From Pichia kudriavzevii (lineage: Eukaryota; Ascomycota; Pichiomycetes; Pichiales; Pichiaceae): DNA of 64,000 nt. The translations under genes and the position numbers were made by a program. The stretch spans positions 2,542,001-2,606,000 of the forward strand of contig NC_042507.1 in NCBI RefSeq assembly GCF_003054445.1, given 5' to 3'. Each line of letters begins with the position of its first letter. Within the stretch, counting starts at the first letter, position 1. Positions 48,372 through 57,815 of this stretch are shown piece after piece. The notes under the pieces are model-generated. The model did no database searches, was not told the DNA's origin, and saw only the letters and a program-made list of their open reading frames with translations.

Positions 48372-49046
48372 ATGCAAGCGAATGAACATTACAAATATAT
48401 GCAAATGGCCGTTGCATATGGTGCAGTTGCATTGGAAAACAAAGAGGTTCCAGTCACTGCTGTTTTGGTACACAACGAAAGCAAGGAAGTTTTATTTAAG
48501 GCTCACAACATGACGAACATAACTTTAAATGGTACGGCACATGCTGAATTTATCATTTACAAGCATTTAATGGAGATGTATCCCGATTCCCATTTAGAGA
48601 AGTGGAAAAAATCGACGCTGTATGTCACCGTCGAGCCATGCATTATGTGTGCGTCCATGCTAGATCAAGTGGGGATATCAACGGTTGTATTTGGGTGTCC
48701 CAATGAGAGGTTTGGGGGTAATGGCAGCGTGTTCAATATAAGGTACAATTCAAATTATAAAATCATCCCTGGAGTGTGCCACAAGGATGGAATATCGTTA
48801 TTGAGACAATTTTATATAAACGAGAATGATCGAAGTCCAAACAGCATCAATAAGAAAAAAAGGGTTTTGAAACTGGAGGACTTTCCTAAATTTAACTACT
48901 CAAAATTCATTACTTTGGAAGAATTTACAAATATTTGGGGTATTGAATTTCGATCCATCTATGAAAACAACGAATTCCTGGAATTCAACGAAAATGGCGA
49001 ATTGCAACCACCTAAAAAATCCGAGTCAAAGAGGATAAAGACCTGA
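48372..49046 (+). CDS. TAD2: tRNA-specific adenosine deaminase catalytic subunit
   Basis: A 224-aa deaminase that, with Tad3, changes A34 to inosine in the anticodon wobble position of several tRNAs, an essential step. The zinc and proton-shuttle residues are present: H57 and E59 (HAE), C90 and C93 (PCIMC). Glu59 marks it as the active Tad2 and not Tad3, which has Val there. The C-terminal 60 residues are basic and variable. S. cerevisiae Tad2 is 250 aa. The stop codon TGA (49044-49046) directly abuts the stop of SNX4 on the other strand, with no base between them. Confidence 0.94.
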   Translation: MQANEHYKYMQMAVAYGAVALENKEVPVTAVLVHNESKEVLFKAHNMTNITLNGTAHAEFIIYKHLMEMYPDSHLEKWKKSTLYVTVEPCIMCASMLDQVGISTVVFGCPNERFGGNGSVFNIRYNSNYKIIPGVCHKDGISLLRQFYINENDRSPNSINKKKRVLKLEDFPKFNYSKFITLEEFTNIWGIEFRSIYENNEFLEFNENGELQPPKKSESKRIKT

Positions 49047-50960
49047 CTATAGTTCTACACCGTGTAGCATATTTTTTATCTCCTCATCATTTTGAAGCAC
49101 AACATTGTTACCGAAATACTCTTCCTTACCTTCGTCGGTCAACTTATTGGGCATCTCCAACTTTGTGTCATTCAATTGGAGCTTTTCCCACTTCTCATAC
49201 GATTCTGAGTAAAGCTTGATATATTGATCACTCAAGTGACCCAACGATTCAACTATCTCATAATCTTTGATAGATTTAAATTGGTTCCATTCCTTAAGGA
49301 GGTCCAACTCATACCGTGTGTACACTTGTTTAGCATTCTCCCTTTCCTTTTCCAACAACTCGATTCTGGAGTTCAACTTCCTAATGCGATCGTCAATCAA
49401 ACTTTTATTAGTTGAATCGTTGGTTGAAAGATGTGGATCATTTGGCGGCGAGGTATTTTTCAATCCCGTTAGAGTTTCGAACTTTCTACTTAGATATGAT
49501 ATCGTACCTTCGGTTGTTGATGTCAAAGAACCCCCATTTTCCAAGTTCTCTTTCTCGGTGACGGTTTTTTCAAGGTAGTTGTTTAGCATCTCATAATCGA
49601 TTATTTTGTTGTCTTTCAGTTTGATTAGATTTCCAAGTGATATCAAGTAATGCTCAAGATCCTTCAAGCCGTTAATGTAGTTGAATTCAATATATTTGTT
49701 CAAATCATGATAATTCCCACCTACTTTTTTCAAATTCTCAGAGAAAACTTTAAATTGCATAACTAGTTCTTTGGTACCTTTATCCAAATTCTCCTCTTCT
49801 CTAAACTTCCCATTAAAATCATTATTTAGTAATATGGTTAACTTATTAAATTCATCACCAATACCATTCAACTCTTTGGATATGCTTTCTTGTTTATTTA
49901 TCACTTTTCCATATATCTTATCAATCTTATTCAAGTTCTCCTGTAATTTGATTCGTTGACTTTCAATTTCTTTGAAATTTTTGGTGTATTTACTTTCCAT
50001 TGTCGGTTTCTTAAAGGAATTCATCAAAAATTCTGTGAACCCTTCAACACCTGAGTTTGCATGTGTTATATTTGTCTCGTTGAAGTTTAAGTTGGATTTA
50101 TAGGTGTGCCAGTATTGTGAATTCTCCAAGAAAATCATCAAAACATCACTATTCCTTAAGATTTCGTGTTTAGTGACTCTCTGCATGAATATGTTCAAGG
50201 AGTTGCAACGTTTCACAACAAACTCTTCAGTAAACCTGCCTCCCTTTATGTATTTCAACCGCTGCTTATTAGGTAGGGGAGGAATTAATACGGTTGGGAA
50301 ATCATATGATAAGCATTTGAATAAGGTGTCGAAATCTGAATAGCGACGGACAATAGTGTAATTAGTACTGGACAACTTTTTACTATCTGTTTCAACTTTT
50401 AGATGGTAATTGGTGAATGTGTTTGAACCTTCATGCTCAGTTACTGGATCGGTGACTTCAACAATTAGCTTAAAATGCAGCGGTTCAGTGACGGCATTGA
50501 ATGTCTCATTGGTTTGAGAAGTTGAAGCGGAATATTCATCTCCTTTTGTTGGTCCATTTAAGTGATCAATACTTCCTAGACTTGCTTGTTCACTTTTCAG
50601 TTGCTCTTCGTTAGCATTGTCATGACTAGTTGTTTGTGTTGTCTCTGTTTCTGAACCAAGAATCATTGTCTGTGTGATCAATCCACTCCCTTCGAGTTCT
50701 TTACTATTATTCTCCAACCCAAGGGTGTTCTTACTTGAATTTCTCAATATACCAAATGGATTTTCTTCCCGCTGGTTGTCATTGAGAATCGAATTGTTTC
50801 CAATCGGCGAAGAGGAGGTCGGTGTGCTCTGATTTATTGATTCTCCATCAGAATGCACATTTGGCTGCGTTTGTGTTTTGTCTGCTCCAGTATTATTGGA
50901 GATTGAGTGACTAATATTCTCACCATCTTCCCATTGTACAGAGGTAAACTGGTCTGCCAT
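49047..50960 (-). CDS. SNX4: Sorting nexin Snx4 (Atg24)
   Basis: A 637-aa PX-BAR protein that binds PI3P on endosomes and, with Atg20 or Snx41, recycles Snc1 and serves selective autophagy. An Asn/Ser/Thr-rich extension fills residues 1-160. The PX domain (about 165-285) has RRYSDFDTLF and the PPLPNKQRLKYIKGGRF phosphoinositide loop. The BAR coiled coil follows (about 300-610), with segments very similar to S. cerevisiae Snx4 (KDLEHYL, LIKLKDNKIIDYEML). S. cerevisiae Snx4 is 423 aa; the extra length is mostly the disordered N-terminus. Only the window's 0-bp junction with TAD2 is unusual. Confidence 0.92.
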   Translation of the reverse strand: MADQFTSVQWEDGENISHSISNNTGADKTQTQPNVHSDGESINQSTPTSSSPIGNNSILNDNQREENPFGILRNSSKNTLGLENNSKELEGSGLITQTMILGSETETTQTTSHDNANEEQLKSEQASLGSIDHLNGPTKGDEYSASTSQTNETFNAVTEPLHFKLIVEVTDPVTEHEGSNTFTNYHLKVETDSKKLSSTNYTIVRRYSDFDTLFKCLSYDFPTVLIPPLPNKQRLKYIKGGRFTEEFVVKRCNSLNIFMQRVTKHEILRNSDVLMIFLENSQYWHTYKSNLNFNETNITHANSGVEGFTEFLMNSFKKPTMESKYTKNFKEIESQRIKLQENLNKIDKIYGKVINKQESISKELNGIGDEFNKLTILLNNDFNGKFREEENLDKGTKELVMQFKVFSENLKKVGGNYHDLNKYIEFNYINGLKDLEHYLISLGNLIKLKDNKIIDYEMLNNYLEKTVTEKENLENGGSLTSTTEGTISYLSRKFETLTGLKNTSPPNDPHLSTNDSTNKSLIDDRIRKLNSRIELLEKERENAKQVYTRYELDLLKEWNQFKSIKDYEIVESLGHLSDQYIKLYSESYEKWEKLQLNDTKLEMPNKLTDEGKEEYFGNNVVLQNDEEIKNMLHGVEL

Positions 50961-51489
50961 TGTGGTTTATTATATCTGGCTTTCAGAAAGGACTACTAAC
51001 ACCTACTAGTTGATTCAATCAACCGATGGCGCAGTTTGTAATAAATACGGCTATCTCTAACCAACCTGTGCGAATATCTTAGTATCTTCTGTCTGCCTAT
51101 TTTGGACTTGGAATTTAAAAGAAAAAAAAAATTAGTGAGATTACTTTATTTTTGGCACAATATATACATACGAGAAGAGTGAACAGTCTATATAAAAGGT
51201 GATATATGCTTTTATTGTTATGGTTATAGTTTTGGTTGTTTATACTTTTATTTTTGCTCTCATTTTTACTTTTGCTTTATTTTTTTATACTATGTTTTTT
51301 TTTTGTTTTTGACAGGTTGGTGTGTAGCACAGTAGAAAAAAAGTATCATCTTATAAGGACATCCAAAGAAGATTAGAAAAAAATACTGATTAGATAGTTA
51401 TCATTAATGTATTAGAGTTGGAGTAAAACAAACAAAAAAATTATGATAATGGATTGACCCGTGAGGATATTTCAGGTTACTGGACCAAA
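50961..51489. other. Intergenic region upstream of SNX4 and downstream of SRO9
   Basis: A 529-bp T-rich region. The part 51200-51310 has repeated CTTTTATTTTTG-like runs; A/T tracts lie at 51121 and 51297. It probably carries the long 3' UTR of the SRO9-like mRNA and the SNX4 promoter. No RNA gene is recognised. Confidence 0.4.
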
Positions 51490-52944
51490 CTATATTTTGT
51501 CATTGTTGGATTCTGTATTAGATTCGGTTTGTTCTTGAGTGGGGGTGTTTTTGTTCACTCCTGACTCCTCATTGATTTTTGGTTCAGACTTGGCCTGTAT
51601 AACAGTAGGACAAAGCTCATCCAAACCACAACCTTCACGTTCTGTCTCAGACAACACCCAGTTGAGTGGGTTCTTGATAGCCCTAACTTTGATTTTCTGG
51701 ATTGGGTTGGTGAGGTTTGTTTCGTCAGATGCGTCTTCCTTTGACTCAAGATAGCCCCATTCAAAATGAAGCGATTGGTCCAATGCATCTCTAATGACCG
51801 AGAGGTCGCCACAACTGAAAGCTCGAACCCTGTAAAATTGGGATACAAATGTCAAATCGATCCAACCTTGAGAGTTCATATGTTTTCTTAGGTAGATGTC
51901 TTTCAAGAGGTTTGAGATGTCAAAGTAGTAGTTCAATTGTGCAGCAACCGATGCAACAGCATGTATACGAGAATCAGCGATCCAATTCATAATGTTACCA
52001 CCGTGGTTTGTGTAGTGACGGTTGTAATTGTTGTAGTTTCTGTAATTACTTCTGTGTTGGTGATATCCATGTTGGACATTGCCATGTCTTTGGTTATTGT
52101 TTTGGTAGTAATTATGGTGGCGATGGTTGTGGTTGTTGGTGTGGTTATGGTTCTGGTGATGAGCATGATGATGAGAGTGACCATTATGACGTTGCTGGGT
52201 ACTATACCTTTGGTTGTTATGATGTCTTTGGGTTTGATGGAGGTTGTTGACACCGTTAGTACTGTTGTTGGCTCCATTTTCGGTCTTGGTTTCGCCATGT
52301 GACTTTGGTTGGTCGTTGGTTTGGCCATCAACTAGCAAAGTGTCTGGATTTTCATTCACGTTTCCCATATCTTCGACATTTTCAGAAGTTTGATTTAAGG
52401 AAACACTTGGAAAGGAATCTCTCTTTTCCGAGTTGGTCTTGGCAGACTTTCTGTTATTGGCAGCATTGTTGCTATTATTGTTGTGAATGTGATTACCTGA
52501 CTTTTTACTATCGGTTGGGTTTGATTTCTTTTTCGATTTTCTAGGTTTCCTCTTGTTTGAGTAAGTGGAAGAATCTGAGATGGTGATTGTAGCGCCTTTA
52601 AAGGGCACCCATTTACCGGTTGGAGAGGTGACCGACAAAGAGGATGGTCCGCTCTGGGAATGGAGCTTAGAGTCCAATATAGCTTCCAAATCAACCGATG
52701 GGGTTGTCTGTTGTGTGGGTTTGCCCCAAGCGTTAGTTAAAGGTAGGGGAGCAGGAGCTAGTTCTGGAGCCACGTGTTCCTTCTGGTTTGGGGAAGAAGG
52801 GACCGGCTGTTGAGAGGACGCTGGATCTTGAGCAGGAGCAAGAGCAGGAGCAGGAGCAGAAGGAGCTGGACTATCAGAGATGGAAGGATCTTGTTGGTTT
52901 AGAGCAGCCTTGGCATACGATGAAGTTGTTGCAGACATTTTCAT
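51490..52944 (-). CDS. SRO9: La-motif RNA-binding protein Sro9/Slf1
   Basis: A 484-aa cytosolic protein related to Sro9/Slf1, which associate with translating ribosomes and mRNAs. The La motif is at about 320-405 (IHAVASVAAQLNYYFDISNLLKDIYLRKHMNSQGWIDL in outline). Upstream lie an Ala/Pro/Gln-rich start made from GCAGGAGC-type repeats, a KWVPFKGATITISDSSTYS segment like KWVPIKASITVSG of Sro9, a Lys-rich block, and a His/Asn-rich region (about 245-320). A second ATG lies at codon 3. Slf1 and Sro9 are S. cerevisiae paralogs, so the name is a choice between co-orthologs. Confidence 0.87.
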   Translation of the reverse strand: MKMSATTSSYAKAALNQQDPSISDSPAPSAPAPALAPAQDPASSQQPVPSSPNQKEHVAPELAPAPLPLTNAWGKPTQQTTPSVDLEAILDSKLHSQSGPSSLSVTSPTGKWVPFKGATITISDSSTYSNKRKPRKSKKKSNPTDSKKSGNHIHNNNSNNAANNRKSAKTNSEKRDSFPSVSLNQTSENVEDMGNVNENPDTLLVDGQTNDQPKSHGETKTENGANNSTNGVNNLHQTQRHHNNQRYSTQQRHNGHSHHHAHHQNHNHTNNHNHRHHNYYQNNNQRHGNVQHGYHQHRSNYRNYNNYNRHYTNHGGNIMNWIADSRIHAVASVAAQLNYYFDISNLLKDIYLRKHMNSQGWIDLTFVSQFYRVRAFSCGDLSVIRDALDQSLHFEWGYLESKEDASDETNLTNPIQKIKVRAIKNPLNWVLSETEREGCGLDELCPTVIQAKSEPKINEESGVNKNTPTQEQTESNTESNNDKI

Positions 52945-53121
52945 AAACTAGTAGTTGGATGGAAGGGGATGACTATAAGAGCTGGAATGCCAAGAGATGG
53001 GAAATGGAAGTATAGCTGAAACAAATACAAGGTCAGGAAAGTCAATTAGAATCCAATGAATTTTACCATACAGTGAAATAAACTGAAGGTGAAATAAAAT
53101 GGAATAAATATAATAAAATGG

Positions 53122-53290
53122 AATAAATAAAATAATTTTGAAAAAAAATAAAATAATTTTGAAGAAATAAAATAATTTTGAAGAAATAAAATAATTTTGA
53201 AGAAATAAAATATTTTTGAAGAAATAAAATAATTTTGAAGAAATAAAATATTTTTGAAGAAATAAAATAATTTTGAAGAAATAAATTAAA
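53122..53290. repeat. 19-bp AT-rich minisatellite, about eight copies
   Basis: The unit is AATAAAATAATTTTGAAGA, repeated about eight times with single-base variants (AATATTTTT versus AATAATTTT in alternate units). It lies about 180 bp upstream of the SRO9 start. Confidence 0.9.
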
Positions 53291-54028
53291 TACTTAAACT
53301 AGGACAAATTAAGACAAACTAAGAGAAATACAGAAGACCGACATAGTGGACAGGAAATATCACACATCAGCTGTACAGAAACGGGAAACGATAAACGAGC
53401 TCCCTCTCCTAAAGGGGCAAGAATTTGGATTCAATGCCATGTTATTGGAATTTGCCCTTTGTTTCACATGGTTTAACGATTTATTTATTTTATTTGTTTT
53501 ATTTCAGTATCCCGAAGAAACCACTCTAATTTCATAATATCGGAAACTACAAGGACCGTTCAAGAGCGAGCAGCCAATAGAAATGCGCCAAGGCTAGAAA
53601 GTACAGGGGCAAATACAGTACCCTTAGAAGTACGAGTGAGTTTTGTCTACGTCCCAATACGGAAGGAGGATAGTGGGGGAGATGAGAGGGTGGGGTGGAA
53701 GGACTTAGAGAGATCTGCAAGGGGAATAGTCGAATATTGATACAGAATGGTCCACCGAGCCTCCAAAGGAGTGTATTTGGCAGAATGCCGTTTTGTGTGG
53801 GGTGGCCGGGGTTGGTCCCGCATTGCTGAGTGATGCGCGAGGTAAACCGTGCGGAGCCCGGGGGGGGGGAGAGGGGAGTGTGAAGCGAGAGTTGCATTTA
53901 ATACTGGGACCAATATAGATTGATATTAGTATTGACGTTACTGGTTGGAACGCAAGTACTGGTTTACTGCGCCACAGATGCTGGTAGAAGTCTAGAGGTA
54001 AAGATCGTCTCATACCCTGATATGGCAA

Positions 54029-54061
54029 GCGCATGGCGCAGGCGCACGTGCCGCCATGCGC
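54029..54061. promoter_or_regulatory. GC-rich inverted repeat around a CACGTG E-box
   Basis: Perfect 10-bp arms GCGCATGGCG (54029-54038) and CGCCATGCGC (54052-54061) enclose a 13-base spacer with CACGTG (54046-54051). It stands out from AT-rich flanks. It could be a composite site for a bHLH factor such as Cbf1 plus another factor. Confidence 0.5.
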
Positions 54062-54084
54062 CACGCCGCGATTACGAATTCGAA

Positions 54085-54196
54085 TGCGTTTTTTATTTAT
54101 TTATTTATTTGATTATTTAATTAATTATTTGATTATTTATTTAATTAATTTATTTGACTATTTATTTAATTAATTATTTGATTATTCTATTATTTT
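54085..54196. repeat. Imperfect TTATTTAATTAATTATTTGA repeat
   Basis: About four diverged units of 24-32 bp built from TTTATTTAATTAATTATTTGATTA. A pure AT low-complexity tract that might ease DNA unwinding. Confidence 0.75.
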
Positions 54197-54367
54197 TTTC
54201 CTAAATCGGTGAAGAAGGAGAAACTAAATACTCCAACAGAGAAATGTCGCGCCAGCCACTGAAATAAAACAAACGATAAATACGTAACGTTAAAACAAAA
54301 CACGCTAAGCCTCCCTTTAAGAGAAGTGGCTGCGGAAAAAAAAAAAAAAAGAAACAACACTGGAAAT

Positions 54368-54424
54368 ACTAATAATAATAACACTAATAATAACACTAAT
54401 AATAACACTAATAATAATAACAAT
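54368..54424. repeat. AATAATAACACT repeat
   Basis: About four copies of a 12-bp unit, AATAATAACACT, with extra AAT triplets at each end. Confidence 0.85.
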
Positions 54425-55066
54425 GCTAAAAAACCAGCACCGAGGGGGGAAAAGTAAACGCGCTCGCGGTCGTGCCGAGTTTTTTTTTCTGTTTTTTTTA
54501 TCAGGTTCTGCCAATTCTCCAGTTTTATTTGCAGATTGGGCGATTGTAACACAGTGAGCACATTGTATGGAAAAATAAGGATAGGGTAAATCAGGATAGG
54601 ATGGGGTAGGTTAGGATAGGATCGGTTGCATCAGCTTTTCGGTACTTCTTGTTGTTTTACATTGACCTCTACCTCTGACTTTGCAGTTGTTCTTCTACTT
54701 GCTTGTTCCTAGTACTTATACTCTTGTTGCCCCCCCTCTTCGCCTACTTCTCTTAGGTTTCTCTAAGACCCCCCCTTGTTATCTTTTTGAGTTCCTCTCC
54801 AGTTTCCTGTTAGACCGTTGTTTTTCTCTTTCATATTCAAGTCATTTGGAGAACAGAAAAAGGCGTCTATTAGTGTCTACACCACAACTACCACAACTAC
54901 TACCTTCTATTTTCCATTTAACAGGTTTACACCTCGTTTCCTGCAGTTCACAACACCTTTAGAGCCTCTTTTGCTTACAACAGAGATTGCCGCTAAAAAC
55001 AGGTCCACTAAATTGACTGCGGATATTTGAAACGCCTCCTTTTCTCAAGTGATTTCTTAAACATCA

Positions 55067-56185
55067 ATGAAAATGAAAATCAAACTCAACTCGGAATTCA
55101 AGTTCTTACTCTACGCCCACCTCGTGCTTGCAATCTTTCTCATTTATGAGCTGTTTGATTTAATCACCTTGCTGTACGACGATTCGTACCGATATGCCTT
55201 TTTGCCCAATGAATTAAATAATGAAAACTATATTCAACAACAGCCCCAATTAATACCTAAAATTATCCATCAGACTTATAAGACTACCGATATTCCAGAA
55301 CACTGGAAAGATGGCCAAAAGAATTGCCAGATTTTGAATCCAGATTATAAGTATATTCTTTGGACTGATGAAATGGCAAGAGATTTCATTGCCGAACAAT
55401 ACCCTTGGTTTTTAAAGACATTTGATAGTTACCCCTTCCCTATAGAAAGAGCAGACGCAATCAGGTATTTTATTCTCTATCATTTCGGTGGTATCTACAT
55501 TGACTTGGATGATTCTTGCCAGAGAAATTTAGATCCTTTATTAACAGTTCCTGCCTTTGTGAGGAAGACACTACCAACGGGGATCTCAAATGACCTGCTG
55601 GGATCTGTTCCAAATCATCCGTTCTTTTATAAGGCAATTAACCAGTTGGAAAAATACCAGAGAAATTGGCTGGTTCCTTACATCACCATTATGTTTTCAA
55701 CTGGCCCTCTTTTCTTGTCTGTTGTTTGGAAACAATATATTAGATGGGGGAACCCTCCATCAGGCATTGTTCGAATCTTGATGCCAGATGATTACAAGAA
55801 TGCATCTAATGCCTTCTTCAAAATCACTAAAGGCTCTTCGTGGCATGAAGACGATGCTGCTGTTTTACTATTGATGGCCAAACATATTGTCTTGTCCGTC
55901 ATATTTTGCACCCTATTGGGTATTGCGATAATTGCCTCTGAGTATTTTTTCATTGTCTGGTTCCATAAACACTTTTCGCCAAAAATCGTCAAATTGTCTA
56001 GGAGTTTAAAGAATTACCTCCTGGAGTTCACTCCACTTAGGACAAGGACTGATTATACATTGTTGAATGGTGACTATAGGAACCGCATCCCTAGGAAGGC
56101 TAGAAAAGACTCTAATCTGCCAGTTGCTATATCCGTTGATTTAGAAAAGAATGTCACTGCCCTGGATTCAATTGATGAATCTTAA
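55067..56185 (+). CDS. CSH1: MIPC synthase catalytic subunit, Sur1/Csh1 family
   Basis: A 372-aa GT32-type Golgi mannosyltransferase that adds mannose to inositol phosphorylceramide (with the regulator Csg2). A signal anchor lies at about 13-35. The catalytic part (about 60-250) has the PKIIHQTYKT start, PIERADAIRYFILYHFGG and the DXD motif in YIDLDDSC (D146-D149). A second hydrophobic segment (about 268-293) near the C-terminus is typical of Sur1/Csh1 and separates them from Och1. The C-terminal tail is basic and then acidic. The long upstream leader is T/C-rich. S. cerevisiae Sur1 (382 aa) and Csh1 (376 aa) are paralogs, so the name is one of two. Confidence 0.88.
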   Translation: MKMKIKLNSEFKFLLYAHLVLAIFLIYELFDLITLLYDDSYRYAFLPNELNNENYIQQQPQLIPKIIHQTYKTTDIPEHWKDGQKNCQILNPDYKYILWTDEMARDFIAEQYPWFLKTFDSYPFPIERADAIRYFILYHFGGIYIDLDDSCQRNLDPLLTVPAFVRKTLPTGISNDLLGSVPNHPFFYKAINQLEKYQRNWLVPYITIMFSTGPLFLSVVWKQYIRWGNPPSGIVRILMPDDYKNASNAFFKITKGSSWHEDDAAVLLLMAKHIVLSVIFCTLLGIAIIASEYFFIVWFHKHFSPKIVKLSRSLKNYLLEFTPLRTRTDYTLLNGDYRNRIPRKARKDSNLPVAISVDLEKNVTALDSIDES

Positions 56186-56605
56186 TTCACTATTGACCGC
56201 TGACTATTCGTATTTTAGACTACATCATCCTTTTTTTTCCCCCTTTTTCTCCACTTCCACAGTTGTATCATACTTTCTTTTTCTTCACTTTTTTTTTACC
56301 CTTCCCCCCCCCAGCTTTGCATTATGATAAAGGAATCAACAAGATGAATGAAATCAAGCTCCAATTTTACTCGATCATGTCATCAAGTTTTTCAACATAG
56401 AAAAAAACAAAAAAAAATAAAACTAAAAACACATATCAGGGAATCTGTTTACTAAATAAATTATATCGACATCGTTTATCTATACATGTATGTACATTAA
56501 AATTAAACCTCATACGCTTATTTCTGCCTTTCTCTCTATCTATCTTCCTTTCATTCCATGCATCTATATATGCATCTATCTACCCATACATCTATCTACC
56601 CATAC

Positions 56606-56636
<31 letters not shown>

Positions 56637-56666
56637 GCTCACTCAGATGTCTATCAATCTAACAAT
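56186..56666. repeat. Convergent intergenic region with TCTA microsatellite
   Basis: Lies between the converging CSH1 and ADH6-like genes. It has a C9 run (56304-56312) and a CATCTATCTACCCATA/TCTA repeat (about 56563-56636, ending in about eight TCTA units). No gene is seen. Confidence 0.7.
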
Positions 56667-57815
56667 TTATTTGAATGCTTTATCAATGTCAGTTAAAGCA
56701 ACTCTGTATCTACATTTGCCAAAATGGCACTTTTCCAGACCTAGTTTACAGTTTTCCGGAGACATTGTTAGGCACTCCACCCAAGGCTTGATTTGGTTTT
56801 TCTCAGCCAACTTGAACATCTCAACCATTTCATTGTGAGACCCCAATAACGAGGCTCCCATAAAACAAGCATTCGCCATGAATGTTCGTGGCGAGACGGT
56901 GAATGGTGTTTCCGGCAATCCCACAGAGACCCACTTCCCATTGATCTTGAGGACTTTCAAATAGGTGTCCAAGTCGAAGTTTTCACTCGAGTTTGCCGTA
57001 CAGACAACCAAATCAAGCTTAAACTTGACGTCCCGATTTTCCTCCACATCATCCAACCAATTCAAGGAATTGCCAGTAATAACAACCCTATCGGCACCAA
57101 GTTGCATCGCATCATTCCTCTTGGATTCGCCTCTACTGAACACATACACTTCGTATCCTAAGGCTTTTGCAAACTGAATTGCCATCATACCCAATCCTCC
57201 AAGACCAACAATTCCAACCTTAGGCTTGATACCATTAGCAAGCAACTCTCTTGGCAGGTTTCTAGACAAAGGGGAATACGTAGTTATACCGGCACATAGG
57301 AAAGGTGCTGCTTCTTCGTTCTTTAGATAATCAGGTATGTGAAAGACAAAATGGTCTTGAATTCTAACAAAATTGGAATATCCGCCATGTGACATTGTTG
57401 TTGTGCCGTCGCTATTGGTATAGATGCCGCCAAATGTCATTACCTTATGAGGACAGTAATTATCGTTGGTGGACTTACACATATCACAGTTTAAACAGGA
57501 CTGTGCTTGTGCTCCAACGCCAACTCTTTCCCCTACTTTGAAATCTTGCACGTTGGAGCCAACCCTGACAACCTTACCGATAATCTCATGACCAACAACA
57601 ATTGGATACTTCTGTGTAGCCTTCTTCCAGCCGTTTCTGGCAGTATGGGCATCAGATCCACAAATCGAGCATGTCTCAACTAAAATATCAACATCGTTGG
57701 CGTCAAACGGTTTTGGCTTGAATTTGAATTCTTGAACTGTTGACCATGTCGACTCAGAAGGGTCATAGACTGCGTACCCAGTAAATTCGTCAGGAACAGT
57801 CGTTGCAACGCTCAT
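56667..57815 (-). CDS. ADH6: NADP-dependent medium-chain alcohol dehydrogenase, Adh6/Adh7 type
   Basis: A 382-aa zinc alcohol dehydrogenase of the cinnamyl-alcohol type, which reduces aldehydes such as furfural and cinnamaldehyde with NADPH. Catalytic zinc ligands: C49 (ETCSICGSD), H76 and E77 (GHEIIG), and a Cys in the FLCAGIT segment. Structural zinc: C107, C110, C113 and C121. The GLGGLGMMAIQFAK Rossmann motif is followed by FSRGESKR, whose Ser-Arg suits NADP. The S. cerevisiae enzymes are 360 aa. The last residues (CRYRVALTDIDKAFK) match the family end. Pichiaceae often have several copies, so direct orthology to ADH6 rather than ADH7 is not claimed. Confidence 0.88.
   Translation of the reverse strand: MSVATTVPDEFTGYAVYDPSESTWSTVQEFKFKPKPFDANDVDILVETCSICGSDAHTARNGWKKATQKYPIVVGHEIIGKVVRVGSNVQDFKVGERVGVGAQAQSCLNCDMCKSTNDNYCPHKVMTFGGIYTNSDGTTTMSHGGYSNFVRIQDHFVFHIPDYLKNEEAAPFLCAGITTYSPLSRNLPRELLANGIKPKVGIVGLGGLGMMAIQFAKALGYEVYVFSRGESKRNDAMQLGADRVVITGNSLNWLDDVEENRDVKFKLDLVVCTANSSENFDLDTYLKVLKINGKWVSVGLPETPFTVSPRTFMANACFMGASLLGSHNEMVEMFKLAEKNQIKPWVECLTMSPENCKLGLEKCHFGKCRYRVALTDIDKAFK

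Larger units (their letters stand above)
52945..55066. other. Repeat-rich 2.1-kb divergent intergenic region
   Basis: Between SRO9 (minus) and SUR1/CSH1 (plus). It holds the 19-bp minisatellite, a G10 run (53860-53869), an inverted repeat with an E-box (54029-54061), a TTATTTAATTAA repeat, an AATAATAACACT repeat, repeated GGATAGG words (54577-54625) and a long pyrimidine-rich leader before SUR1. Plus- and minus-strand frames over 53547-54064 and 54190-54561 are low-complexity shadows. Confidence 0.5.

Noticed and set aside
53547-54064. Overlapping minus-strand frames of 88-119 codons
   Set aside because: Three frames overlap one another, with no domain, odd composition (Pro/Ser/Leu) and no conserved look; chance frames in a GC-rich patch.
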